Assembly: GCA_900549755.1 (NCBI GenBank)
Contig: URPQ01000088.1
Location: 1 to 5,891, forward strand
Reading direction: 5' to 3'
Length of the DNA stretch: 5,891 bases
From: an uncultured Oscillospiraceae bacterium
GTDB taxonomy: Bacteria > Bacillota > Clostridia > Oscillospirales > Acutalibacteraceae
Below are positions 1-5,641 of this stretch, piece after piece. Made by a program: the position numbers and the translations under genes. A model generated the notes under the pieces. It was not told where the DNA came from, did no database searches, and was given only the letters and a program-made list of their open reading frames with translations. The stretch's first letter is position 1; each line of letters begins with the position of its first letter.

Positions 1-134
1 CAAACCTTTTTCTTTAAAATAACAGATATTCCTGCAAGGCAAATTCCTGCAAAAAGCATTACTGCGCATACTGTAATGCCGCGGTCGCCTGTTTTGGGGC
101 TTTTTGCAGTATTGTCGTCATTCTTTGTGTTTGC
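1..134 (-). other. Out-of-frame cell-wall sorting signal belonging to the surface protein
   Basis: Read on the minus strand from 134 in the frame that opens GCA AAC ACA, this stretch encodes 44 codons without a stop up to the window edge. It has a polar linker (ANTKNDDNTAK), SPKTGD at about 101-84, a hydrophobic segment of roughly 20 residues (about 77-15), and a KKK tail at 14-6. This is the three-part layout of a sortase substrate: LPXTG-like motif, membrane helix, positive tail. The last two bases are TG, so a TGA stop may follow directly. It is one base out of frame with the surface-protein gene; removing one C from the C7 tract (or adding two) would join them into a protein of about 347 residues with SPKTG at 315-319. 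Confidence 0.85.
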
Positions 135-1044
135 GGGGGGGAGTGGGCGGCGTTGGGTCATTTGCTTTATTATAGCTGTTTTCAAAGACGGCATTTTCAA
201 GCTGCTCCTCATCCTCACCGAATATCGGCTCGCCGTTTTCATCCAAGTTGATTGCCCTTATATCGACGAGTAAACCGTCGGAAGCATTATCAAGACTATT
301 GGCTATGGCATATTGCGGTATGATATAGTAATTTTGTGTGGAATATGTCCAGCCGTCCGCTTTTTCATCAACCTCGGAAATTAAAAATCCGTCGTTTATT
401 CTGGCATACAAAAGCTCGGGTATTGAAAATTTAAGAACACCTTTAAATTCGCCGACTCCGTTTGTTTCTACGGTATCGTTCAATATTTTTATTGAAGCTG
501 CTTCAACCAAAGATACGTTGGAGGGGCTGAGGGTTGACATTTTTATTTTAAAGCTTGCCTTTCCTGGCGCTTTTTCGCCGGTTTGCTTGGTTTTAATTAC
601 TATCGGTACATCGAAGGTGAGCATCGGCGACGAACGAATTACAAATTCCTCGGGATTTTGATTATCATAAGGTGCTAATTCACCGTCGATTACGTGGTAT
701 AGGCTCCCGTTTTCAATTTTCAGGCTACAGCTATCGCCGGTATAAGCATAGCCCTCGGGAACGCTTTTTACTGTTATTTCAAACGCGCCGTTTTGGGGGA
801 GTTCGTCGAAAACGGCAAGACCGTCTGTACCGCTGGTTTCGGGACCAAAGCTTGTGCCTTCGCTGTCGCCCGTGCCCCTGATTTCAAAAACAACGCCCGC
901 CATAGGCTCTGAAGCTTCATCAACCGCCTTTACGGTAATCGTCAGTGAGCCTGCGGCAAAAGCCGGAACCGATAATGCGAGCAGCATTAAAATACCGGTA
1001 ATTATGCCTATGATGCGTGGGGAAAGCTTCTTAATACTTTTCAT
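118..1044 (-). CDS. Secreted pilin-like surface protein (CnaB/SpaA-like plus FctA-like domain), reading frame cut before its wall anchor
   Basis: The 308-residue product has a clear Sec signal peptide: basic MKSIKK, a hydrophobic core to about residue 25, and a likely cut after AFA at about 30. Residues 33-125 look like a CnaB/SpaA-like beta-sandwich (GVVFEI near 50-55, PEGY at 96-99). Residues 145-292 resemble the Spy0128/FctA pilin isopeptide domain, with K151 in the first strand, E224 in LISEVDE and N289 in VFENSY as candidate bond residues. A Pro-rich linker (DPTPPTPP) follows. The frame then runs through a C7 tract into RKHKE and a TGA stop, while the lost wall-sorting signal continues in the next frame. 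Such proteins are normally exported and joined to peptidoglycan or pili by a sortase; as written, this one would be released. The ATG at 1044 is supported by AAGGAGA nine bases upstream and by the signal peptide. No sortase gene lies in the window. Domain assignment is from pattern recognition only; the exact role is unknown. Confidence 0.8.
   Translation of the reverse strand: MKSIKKLSPRIIGIITGILMLLALSVPAFAAGSLTITVKAVDEASEPMAGVVFEIRGTGDSEGTSFGPETSGTDGLAVFDELPQNGAFEITVKSVPEGYAYTGDSCSLKIENGSLYHVIDGELAPYDNQNPEEFVIRSSPMLTFDVPIVIKTKQTGEKAPGKASFKIKMSTLSPSNVSLVEAASIKILNDTVETNGVGEFKGVLKFSIPELLYARINDGFLISEVDEKADGWTYSTQNYYIIPQYAIANSLDNASDGLLVDIRAINLDENGEPIFGEDEEQLENAVFENSYNKANDPTPPTPPRKHKE
135..141 (-). 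repeat. C7 homopolymer tract at the frame break of the surface-protein gene
   Basis: Seven consecutive C on the minus strand (G on plus) read ACT CCC CCC CGC, inside the Pro-rich linker between the last folded domain and the sorting signal. With six C the frame enters the SPKTG signal. With seven, as here, it stops after RKHKE. With eight it would read about 24 further residues to a TAA near 63, with no anchor. Long G/C runs are known slippage sites in phase-variable surface genes and are also common sites of sequencing error. Confidence 0.85.
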
Positions 1045-1053
1045 TTTAAAACG

Positions 1054-1060
1054 TCTCCTT
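1054..1060 (-). promoter_or_regulatory. Ribosome binding site of the surface-protein gene
   Basis: AAGGAGA on the minus strand lies nine bases before the ATG at 1044, a near-consensus Shine-Dalgarno at good spacing. It fixes the start codon just ahead of the signal peptide. Confidence 0.85.
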
Positions 1061-1074
1061 GCATGTTAAAATAT

Positions 1075-1088
1075 TGGTATACATACCA
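1075..1088. promoter_or_regulatory. Inverted repeat TGGTAT-AC-ATACCA, candidate operator
   Basis: This is a perfect six-base dyad with a two-base centre. It lies just downstream of the TATAAT at 1101-1096 of the surface-protein promoter, so it would cover the predicted transcription start (about 1089) and the first transcribed bases. That is a typical place for a repressor operator. The stem is too short and AT-rich for a terminator. The regulator is unknown; no regulator of this type is encoded in the window. Confidence 0.45.
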
Positions 1089-1095
1089 TAATTGT

Positions 1096-1124
1096 ATTAT
1101 ACCTTACAATTCCGAAAAAATCAA
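1096..1124 (-). promoter_or_regulatory. Sigma-A-type promoter for the surface-protein gene
   Basis: On the minus strand TTGATT (1124-1119) and TATAAT (1101-1096) are separated by 17 bases, the ideal spacing, and the -10 is a perfect consensus. Predicted transcription starts near 1089, giving a leader of about 45 bases that contains the ribosome binding site. Confidence 0.75.
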
Positions 1125-1141
1125 CAATTATTTCCAATAAA

Positions 1142-1179
1142 AAAGGTTAAAAAAAGGTTACAAAATTGCGCAAAGGTTG
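1142..1179 (+). repeat. Three direct repeats of AAAGGTT(A/G)
   Basis: AAAGGTTA occurs at 1142-1149 and 1153-1160, and AAAGGTTG at 1172-1179; starts are 11 and 19 bases apart. The last copy overlaps the -35 element of the yicC promoter. The set lies between the two divergent promoters, where an activator or repressor could bind, but in AT-rich DNA it may be chance. Confidence 0.4.
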
Positions 1180-1206
1180 ACTTTAAGGGGTGTTTTTTGG
1201 TAAAAT
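1177..1206 (+). promoter_or_regulatory. Sigma-A-type promoter for the yicC-remA-gmk-rpoZ-priA-def operon
   Basis: TTGACT at 1177-1182 and TAAAAT at 1201-1206 are 18 bases apart, each one mismatch from consensus. Transcription would start around 1213, leaving a short leader of about 25 bases before yicC. No other strong promoter or terminator was seen further down the cluster, so this is the likely main operon promoter. Confidence 0.65.
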
Positions 1207-1238
1207 AATATGAATATTAAAATCGGAAGTGAAATTGA

Positions 1239-2117
1239 ATGGTCAGAAGTATGACCGGCTTCGGTCGAGGAAAGCTTTGTGAAAACGGGCTTGAAGTAAC
1301 GGCGGAGCTGAAATCGGTTAATCACAGGTATTTTGAATTTTCTTCAAGACTGCCGCGCGGCTGCGCCTACCTTGAAGAACCGCTGAAAGATTTTTGCCGC
1401 GGCAAAATTTCACGCGGTAAGCTTGAAATATCGGTAACGGTTGAGGAAAACGGGGCTGACAGCACGCTTATAGAAATAAACGAGCCGTTTGCCGACGCAT
1501 ATATTGCGGCGCTGAAAAAGCTGGCGGAGCGGTACGGAATTGAAAACGATATAAAGCTGTCATCTCTGGTTTGCGCACCTGATATTTTCAACGTGAAAAA
1601 GCAGCAGGCACCGGAGGAAACCGTAACGGCGACCGTTCTTGCCGCGGCGGACGAGGCGCTTAAAGGCTTTATTGCAATGCGCGAAACAGAGGGCGCAAAG
1701 CTGGAGCGTGATGTACGGCATCGCGCGGAGTTGATACTTAAAAAGGTTGAATTTGTTGAAAAGCGGTCACCCGAGACCGTAAAGGCGTACCGCGAAAAAC
1801 TGGAGCAGAGAATAAGGGAGCTGTTATCCGATGCGACGGTTGACGAGCAGCGCCTGCTTACCGAAACGGCAATATTCGCCGATAAAACCGCGGTGGATGA
1901 AGAAACGGTGCGGCTGAGAAGTCATATAAGCCAGCTATGCGCTTTGCTTGAAAGCGACGAGCCCGTGGGCAGAAAGCTTGATTTTATAGTTCAGGAAATG
2001 AACAGGGAAGCGAATACCATAGGCTCAAAGGCGCAGGATATTGAAATTGCGCATACGGTAGTTGATATTAAAGCCGAAATTGAAAAGATAAGAGAACAGA
2101 TACAGAATATTGAATAA
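1239..2117 (+). CDS. yicC: YicC/YloC family endoribonuclease
   Basis: The 292-residue length matches the family. The N-terminus MVRSMTGFGRG and following LKSVNHRYFEFSSRLP are hallmarks of the YicC-like N-terminal domain. The C-terminus from about 244, GRKLDFIVQEMNREANTIGSKAQD and on to KIREQIQNIE, is the conserved DUF1732 end. Family members are cytoplasmic RNA-binding proteins; E. coli YicC has been reported to act as an endoribonuclease affecting small-RNA stability. Start: the ATG at 1239 is preceded by GGAAGTG with a seven-base gap, and the protein opens directly on the conserved motif. It is the first gene of the operon, 18 bases before remA, the same pairing as yloC-remA in Bacillus subtilis. 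The family call is near certain; the enzymatic role here is by homology. Confidence 0.95.
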   Translation: MVRSMTGFGRGKLCENGLEVTAELKSVNHRYFEFSSRLPRGCAYLEEPLKDFCRGKISRGKLEISVTVEENGADSTLIEINEPFADAYIAALKKLAERYGIENDIKLSSLVCAPDIFNVKKQQAPEETVTATVLAAADEALKGFIAMRETEGAKLERDVRHRAELILKKVEFVEKRSPETVKAYREKLEQRIRELLSDATVDEQRLLTETAIFADKTAVDEETVRLRSHISQLCALLESDEPVGRKLDFIVQEMNREANTIGSKAQDIEIAHTVVDIKAEIEKIREQIQNIE

Positions 2118-2135
2118 GGAAAAGAGTGACGTTTA

Positions 2136-2408
2136 ATGAAGCTGGTCAACATAGGTTTCGGCAATATGGTTTCCGCCGGCAGGATGATTGCGATAGTAAG
2201 CCCCGAATCCGCCCCGATAAAGCGCATTATTCAGGACGCGAAGGAGCGCGGTACGCTTATTGACGCAACTCACGGCAGGCGCACTCGCGCGGTAATTATT
2301 ACCGACAGCGACCATATCATACTGACCTACCTGCAATCGGAAACGGTTGCAAACCGTATGACAGAGGATGAAAGCGCGGTTGACGATGAGGAGGAAGAAG
2401 ATGAATAA
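2136..2408 (+). CDS. remA: RemA family DNA-binding regulator (DUF370)
   Basis: The 90-residue product matches RemA/YlzA almost throughout: VNIGFGNMVSAGR at 4-16, IVSPESAPIKRIIQDAKERG at 20-39 and DATHGRRTRAVIITDSDHIIL at 43-63. In B. subtilis RemA is a DNA-binding regulator that activates biofilm matrix and osmoprotection genes. In clostridia it is kept beside gmk even where those targets are absent, so its regulon here cannot be inferred. The last 15 residues are strongly acidic (ending DDEEEEDE), and the purine-rich codons for them double as the gmk ribosome binding site. The remA stop overlaps the gmk start by eight bases, suggesting translational coupling. Its own ribosome site is modest (AAGGA at 2116-2120, or AAAGAG closer in). 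Confidence 0.95.
   Translation: MKLVNIGFGNMVSAGRMIAIVSPESAPIKRIIQDAKERGTLIDATHGRRTRAVIITDSDHIILTYLQSETVANRMTEDESAVDDEEEEDE
2390..2394 (+). promoter_or_regulatory. gmk ribosome binding site inside remA
   Basis: GGAGG sits six bases before the ATG at 2401, within codons for the acidic RemA tail. It decides the gmk start: an in-frame ATG at 2368 would add 11 residues ahead of the conserved N-terminus and has no comparable site. Confidence 0.85.
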
Positions 2409-3009
2409 AGGCGGAGTTTTTATTATTTCTGGTCCCTCAGGCTCGGGTAAGGACACGGTAATGACCGAGCTTTTCAAAAAAATGCCAGAGCTGCTTTTCT
2501 CTATTTCATCTATAACGCGGGCTATGCGCGCGGGCGAGCGCGAGGGTGAAAAGTATAACTTTATTACCCGCGAAAAGTTTGAGGATATGCTGAAAAACGA
2601 CCGTTTGCTTGAACACAACGAGTTTGTTGGCAACTACTACGGAACGCCCCGCGAGCCGGTTGAAAGAGCAATAGCAAACGGGCAGGATATGGTAATAGAG
2701 GTAGACGTGAACGGCGCGGCGCAGATACGCGAAAAATTGCCCGAGGCGGTGAGCATATTTATTATGCCGCCCTCATTTGTCGAGCTTAAAAGGCGGCTTT
2801 CGGGCAGGGGCACGGAATCGGAGGAGCTTATACAAAAGCGGCTTACCTCCGCTCTCGGCGAAATAAAGCGCGCCGTGGAATATGATTATATAGTAGTAAA
2901 CGAGGATATTGCGGCGGCAGCCGATGATATTATGTCCGTAATTTTAAGCAGTCGCTTGAAAACGGACAGACAAACCAAAATTATTGACGAGGTGCTTTCA
3001 GAATGTTAA
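2401..3009 (+). CDS. gmk: Guanylate kinase
   Basis: This cytoplasmic enzyme phosphorylates GMP to GDP using ATP, feeding GTP, dGTP and (p)ppGpp pools. The 202-residue length is normal for bacterial Gmk. Visible motifs in order: P-loop GPSGSGKD at 11-18, with Asp after the catalytic Lys17 and Thr19 next; the GMP-binding segment SITRAMRAGE at 37-46 with R40 and R43; E71 and GNYYGTP at 77-83 around the substrate site; VIEVDVNGA at 98-106; and the lid region RRLSGRGTESEELIQKRL at 131-148. The start at 2401 is chosen because MNKGGVFIISGPSG matches the usual short lead-in to the P-loop and has a strong GGAGG. The gene overlaps remA by eight bases and rpoZ by seven, so the three are probably translated in a coupled way. 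Confidence 0.96.
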   Translation: MNKGGVFIISGPSGSGKDTVMTELFKKMPELLFSISSITRAMRAGEREGEKYNFITREKFEDMLKNDRLLEHNEFVGNYYGTPREPVERAIANGQDMVIEVDVNGAAQIREKLPEAVSIFIMPPSFVELKRRLSGRGTESEELIQKRLTSALGEIKRAVEYDYIVVNEDIAAAADDIMSVILSSRLKTDRQTKIIDEVLSEC

Positions 3010-3191
3010 ATCCGAATATAGGCAAGCTTATAAAGAACTACGATAACAGGTACCGTCTTGTTATAGACGTGGCGCACAACGCACGCGAAATTGCGCAGGA
3101 AATGGAAGAAACGGGCGACCTTTCAACCGAAAAGCCGGTAAGCATTGCCATTGATAAAATGGCGGCGGAGATAGATGCGAAAAACGACTGA
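3003..3191 (+). CDS. rpoZ: DNA-directed RNA polymerase omega subunit
   Basis: This 62-residue protein has the omega outline: MLNPNIGKLI at the N-terminus, YRLVIDVAHNAREIA at 17-31 (family form YxLVxxxAxRAR), and KPVSIAIDKMAAEI at 44-57 (family form KPVxxAxxEI). Omega wraps the beta-prime C-terminus and helps RNA polymerase assembly. Position after gmk is the classic arrangement in Firmicutes and many other bacteria. The ATG overlaps the last codons of gmk and follows GAGGTG at 2989-2994 with an eight-base gap. The usual basic KR or NR before the conserved AR is reduced (H25, N26), so the match is slightly divergent, but context makes the call firm. Confidence 0.92.
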   Translation: MLNPNIGKLIKNYDNRYRLVIDVAHNAREIAQEMEETGDLSTEKPVSIAIDKMAAEIDAKND

Positions 3192-3211
3192 TTAAAAAGG
3201 AGGGAGCTTGT

Positions 3212-5629
3212 ATGACGGGGCTTGCGGCGGAAGTGGCGCTTGACGGCGCAACAAACGCGTATGACAGGCTTTATTCGTATGCGCTCCCCGAAAACTGCGG
3301 CGCTGTGCCCGGGTGCAGAGTGACCGTGCCTTTCGGTAAGGGCAATATAAAAAAGCAGGGAATGATTTTCAGCGTTTGCGAAACTCAGACGGATAATTTA
3401 AAGGAAATTATTTCCGTTACCGATAAACAGCCCGTTTTAACGCGTGAAATGCTTGAATTATGCCTTTTTTTGCGCGAGCATTATTTCTGCACTTATTATG
3501 ATGCGGTGCACGCCGCTTTACCTGCGGGGCTTAATTACCGCCTTGTAAATTATTTTTCCGCTAACGAGGATTTTTCGGCGCGCTCGCTTTTGAACGATAC
3601 CGAAAAATCGGTTTTCGATTACCTTTTTAAAAGCGGCGAAAAAGAGGAAAGCGCAGTCAAGCGTAAGCTCGGCATTACTGCGGATATACTCGAGGAAATG
3701 TGTGAAAAAGAGGCGCTTTTCAAAAACAGGGAAAGCCGCCGCCGCGTAAACGACGCGGGCGAAAAGCGGGTACGCGCCGCCCTGACGGATGATGTAAACG
3801 AGGAAAAGCTGACACCCAGACAGCGCGAGATATTTAATTTCGTGCGCGAGGCGGGCAGCATAAGCATTAAGGAACTGCGCTATTTTACGGGCGTATCGGC
3901 AGGAGTCACCGATAAGCTTATAGCCGAGGGCTTTTTAATACCCTATGAAAAACGCGTTTTCAGAACGGTTATAAGGCAGGGGCTTGAGGCAGAGCAAACC
4001 GAAATTGCGCTGACGGACGAGCAGAAGGCGGCGTATGACGGTATGACCGCCGAATATGAGAAAAACGAGGGTGCGGTATCGCTGCTTTACGGTGTTACGG
4101 GCTCGGGCAAAACGCAGGTTTTTTTAAAGCTTGCCGACCGCGTTATAGCAGATAACCGCGGCGTAATAGTAATGGTGCCCGAAATATCTCTAACCCCGCA
4201 GTTGCTCGGTATTTTCGCCTCGCGCTACGGTGATAAAATAGCGGTTTTCCACAGCGCTATGTCAATGGGTAAGCGCATGGACGAATGGCAGCGGGTAAAA
4301 AACGGTGACGCGCTTATAGCCGTTGGCACGCGCAGCGCAATATTCGCTCCGTTTGAAAATTTAGGGCTTATTATAATTGACGAAGAGCAGGAGCACACCT
4401 ATAAATCCGAGCAGTCGCCGCGCTTTCACGCGCGAACATTAGCGCGGTTCAGGGCAAAATATAACAAGGCGCTTTTGTGCCTTGCCTCGGCTACGCCCTC
4501 GGTGGAAAGCTTTACCGAGGCTAAAATAGGTAAATATTCGCTTTACAGGCTTAAAAACCGTTTCGGCGGGGCAGTGCTGCCGCAGGTTGAAACGGTGGAT
4601 ATGAAGCAGGAAATTTTAAGCGGAAATTCATCGGTTATAAGCCGTAGGCTTTACGAAAAACTGACCGGAGTGCTCGAAGAAAAAAAGCAGGCTATACTGC
4701 TTTTAAACAGGCGCGGGCATAATACATATGTTTCCTGCCCCGAGTGCGGGTATGTTATGAGCTGCCCAAATTGCAGCATTTCGCTTACCTACCACTCGGC
4801 GAACCACAGGCTTATGTGCCATTATTGCGGGTATTCGGTGCCGTCTGACGGCAGGTGCCCCGAGTGCGGCGGGCAGCATATGAAATTTTTGGGCGCGGGC
4901 ACGCAAAAGGTGGAGGAAGAGCTTAAAAGCCTTTTCCCCGCAGCGCGGGTTTTAAGGCTGGACGCCGACAGCACCATGGCTGCCGATTCATACGCTATGT
5001 ACCTTGAAGCCTTTGCGGCGGGCGAATATGATATTTTATTGGGCACACAAATGGTGGCAAAGGGGCTTGATTTTCCAAATGTAACGCTTGTGGGCGTTTT
5101 GGGGGCGGACAGCGCTACCTACAGCGAGGATTTCCGCAGCTTTGAAAGAACATTTTCACTGCTTACCCAAGTGGTGGGCAGAGCGGGGCGCGGCGGAGAC
5201 AGAGGGCTTGCCGTAATTCAAAGCATGAACCCCGAAAGCAGTGTAATAAAGCTTGCCGCCCGACAGGATTACGACGGATTTTATGAGGAAGAAATTATGA
5301 CCCGCCGCCTTATGGTATACCCGCCGTATTGCGATATTTGCGCGGTTATATCCCGTGCGACAGACCGCACAGCCGCAGAAAAGGCGATAACCGACGTATT
5401 CCGCGCAATTCGCGGTATGCTTGAAAATGAATATAAGGACGTTAAAATGATAATTCTCGGTCCGTCGCCCGCCTCTGTACCGCGGGTAAACGGCAAGTAC
5501 CGATACAGAATGATAATAAAGTGCCGCGCGGGCAAACGGTTCAGAGAGCTGCTGCGGCGGGCGCTTGATATAAAGCTGACAAAGGACGCGACCGTTTCGG
5601 CGGATATGAACCCCGAAACCGTAATATAG
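3212..5629 (+). CDS. priA: Primosomal protein N', replication restart helicase PriA
   Basis: PriA is a 3'-5' superfamily 2 DNA helicase that recognises stalled or collapsed forks and reloads the replicative helicase. The 805-residue protein is full length for a Firmicute PriA. Domains in order: 3'-end-binding domain at about 4-105 (AEVAL, GCRVTVPFG at 34-42); a winged-helix and linker region to about 260; helicase lobe 1 with Walker A GVTGSGKT at 294-301, VPEISLTPQ at 322-330, GTRSAIFAP at 372-380 and Walker B DEEQ at 390-393; and SATPS at 426-430. Eight zinc-binding cysteines follow as four pairs (C509/C512, C518/C521, C536/C539, C549/C552). Lobe 2 has GTQMVAKGLDFPNV at 611-624 and QVVGRAGRG at 653-661. 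A C-terminal domain ends in the typical DMNPETVI. AAGGAGG at 3198-3204, seven bases upstream, supports the ATG. It lies 20 bases after rpoZ; coaBC, often found between them, is missing. Confidence 0.97.
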   Translation: MTGLAAEVALDGATNAYDRLYSYALPENCGAVPGCRVTVPFGKGNIKKQGMIFSVCETQTDNLKEIISVTDKQPVLTREMLELCLFLREHYFCTYYDAVHAALPAGLNYRLVNYFSANEDFSARSLLNDTEKSVFDYLFKSGEKEESAVKRKLGITADILEEMCEKEALFKNRESRRRVNDAGEKRVRAALTDDVNEEKLTPRQREIFNFVREAGSISIKELRYFTGVSAGVTDKLIAEGFLIPYEKRVFRTVIRQGLEAEQTEIALTDEQKAAYDGMTAEYEKNEGAVSLLYGVTGSGKTQVFLKLADRVIADNRGVIVMVPEISLTPQLLGIFASRYGDKIAVFHSAMSMGKRMDEWQRVKNGDALIAVGTRSAIFAPFENLGLIIIDEEQEHTYKSEQSPRFHARTLARFRAKYNKALLCLASATPSVESFTEAKIGKYSLYRLKNRFGGAVLPQVETVDMKQEILSGNSSVISRRLYEKLTGVLEEKKQAILLLNRRGHNTYVSCPECGYVMSCPNCSISLTYHSANHRLMCHYCGYSVPSDGRCPECGGQHMKFLGAGTQKVEEELKSLFPAARVLRLDADSTMAADSYAMYLEAFAAGEYDILLGTQMVAKGLDFPNVTLVGVLGADSATYSEDFRSFERTFSLLTQVVGRAGRGGDRGLAVIQSMNPESSVIKLAARQDYDGFYEEEIMTRRLMVYPPYCDICAVISRATDRTAAEKAITDVFRAIRGMLENEYKDVKMIILGPSPASVPRVNGKYRYRMIIKCRAGKRFRELLRRALDIKLTKDATVSADMNPETVI

Positions 5630-5633
5630 GAGG
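5628..5633 (+). promoter_or_regulatory. def ribosome binding site overlapping the priA stop codon
   Basis: AGGAGG begins inside the priA TAG stop (5627-5629) and lies eight bases before the ATG at 5642. This ties def translation to the end of priA and sets the def start. Confidence 0.85.
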
Positions 5634-5641
5634 ACCGCCGT

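Noticed and set aside
118..1044. Calling the surface gene a plain pseudogene
   Set aside because: Apart from the single-base shift at the C7 run, both frames are intact with good promoter, ribosome site and signal peptide, so reversible switching or sequence error is at least as likely as decay.
76..1069. Plus-strand open frames at 76-273, 338-661, 672-881 and 854-1069
   Set aside because: They lie opposite the surface-protein gene or its frame-shifted tail, have no recognisable domains or good ribosome sites, and are explained as antisense shadows.
1072..1092. Dyad near 1080 as a transcription terminator
   Set aside because: The stem is only six AT-rich pairs, no T run follows in a suitable place, and it sits at a promoter start rather than after a gene.
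2368..2400. Upstream ATG at 2368 as the gmk start
   Set aside because: It would add 11 non-conserved residues before the standard N-terminus; the GGAGG at 2390-2394 points to 2401.
2133..2633. A 166-codon minus-strand open frame across remA and gmk
   Set aside because: Both genes opposite are strongly conserved; the antisense translation is Ser-rich low-information sequence without family motifs.
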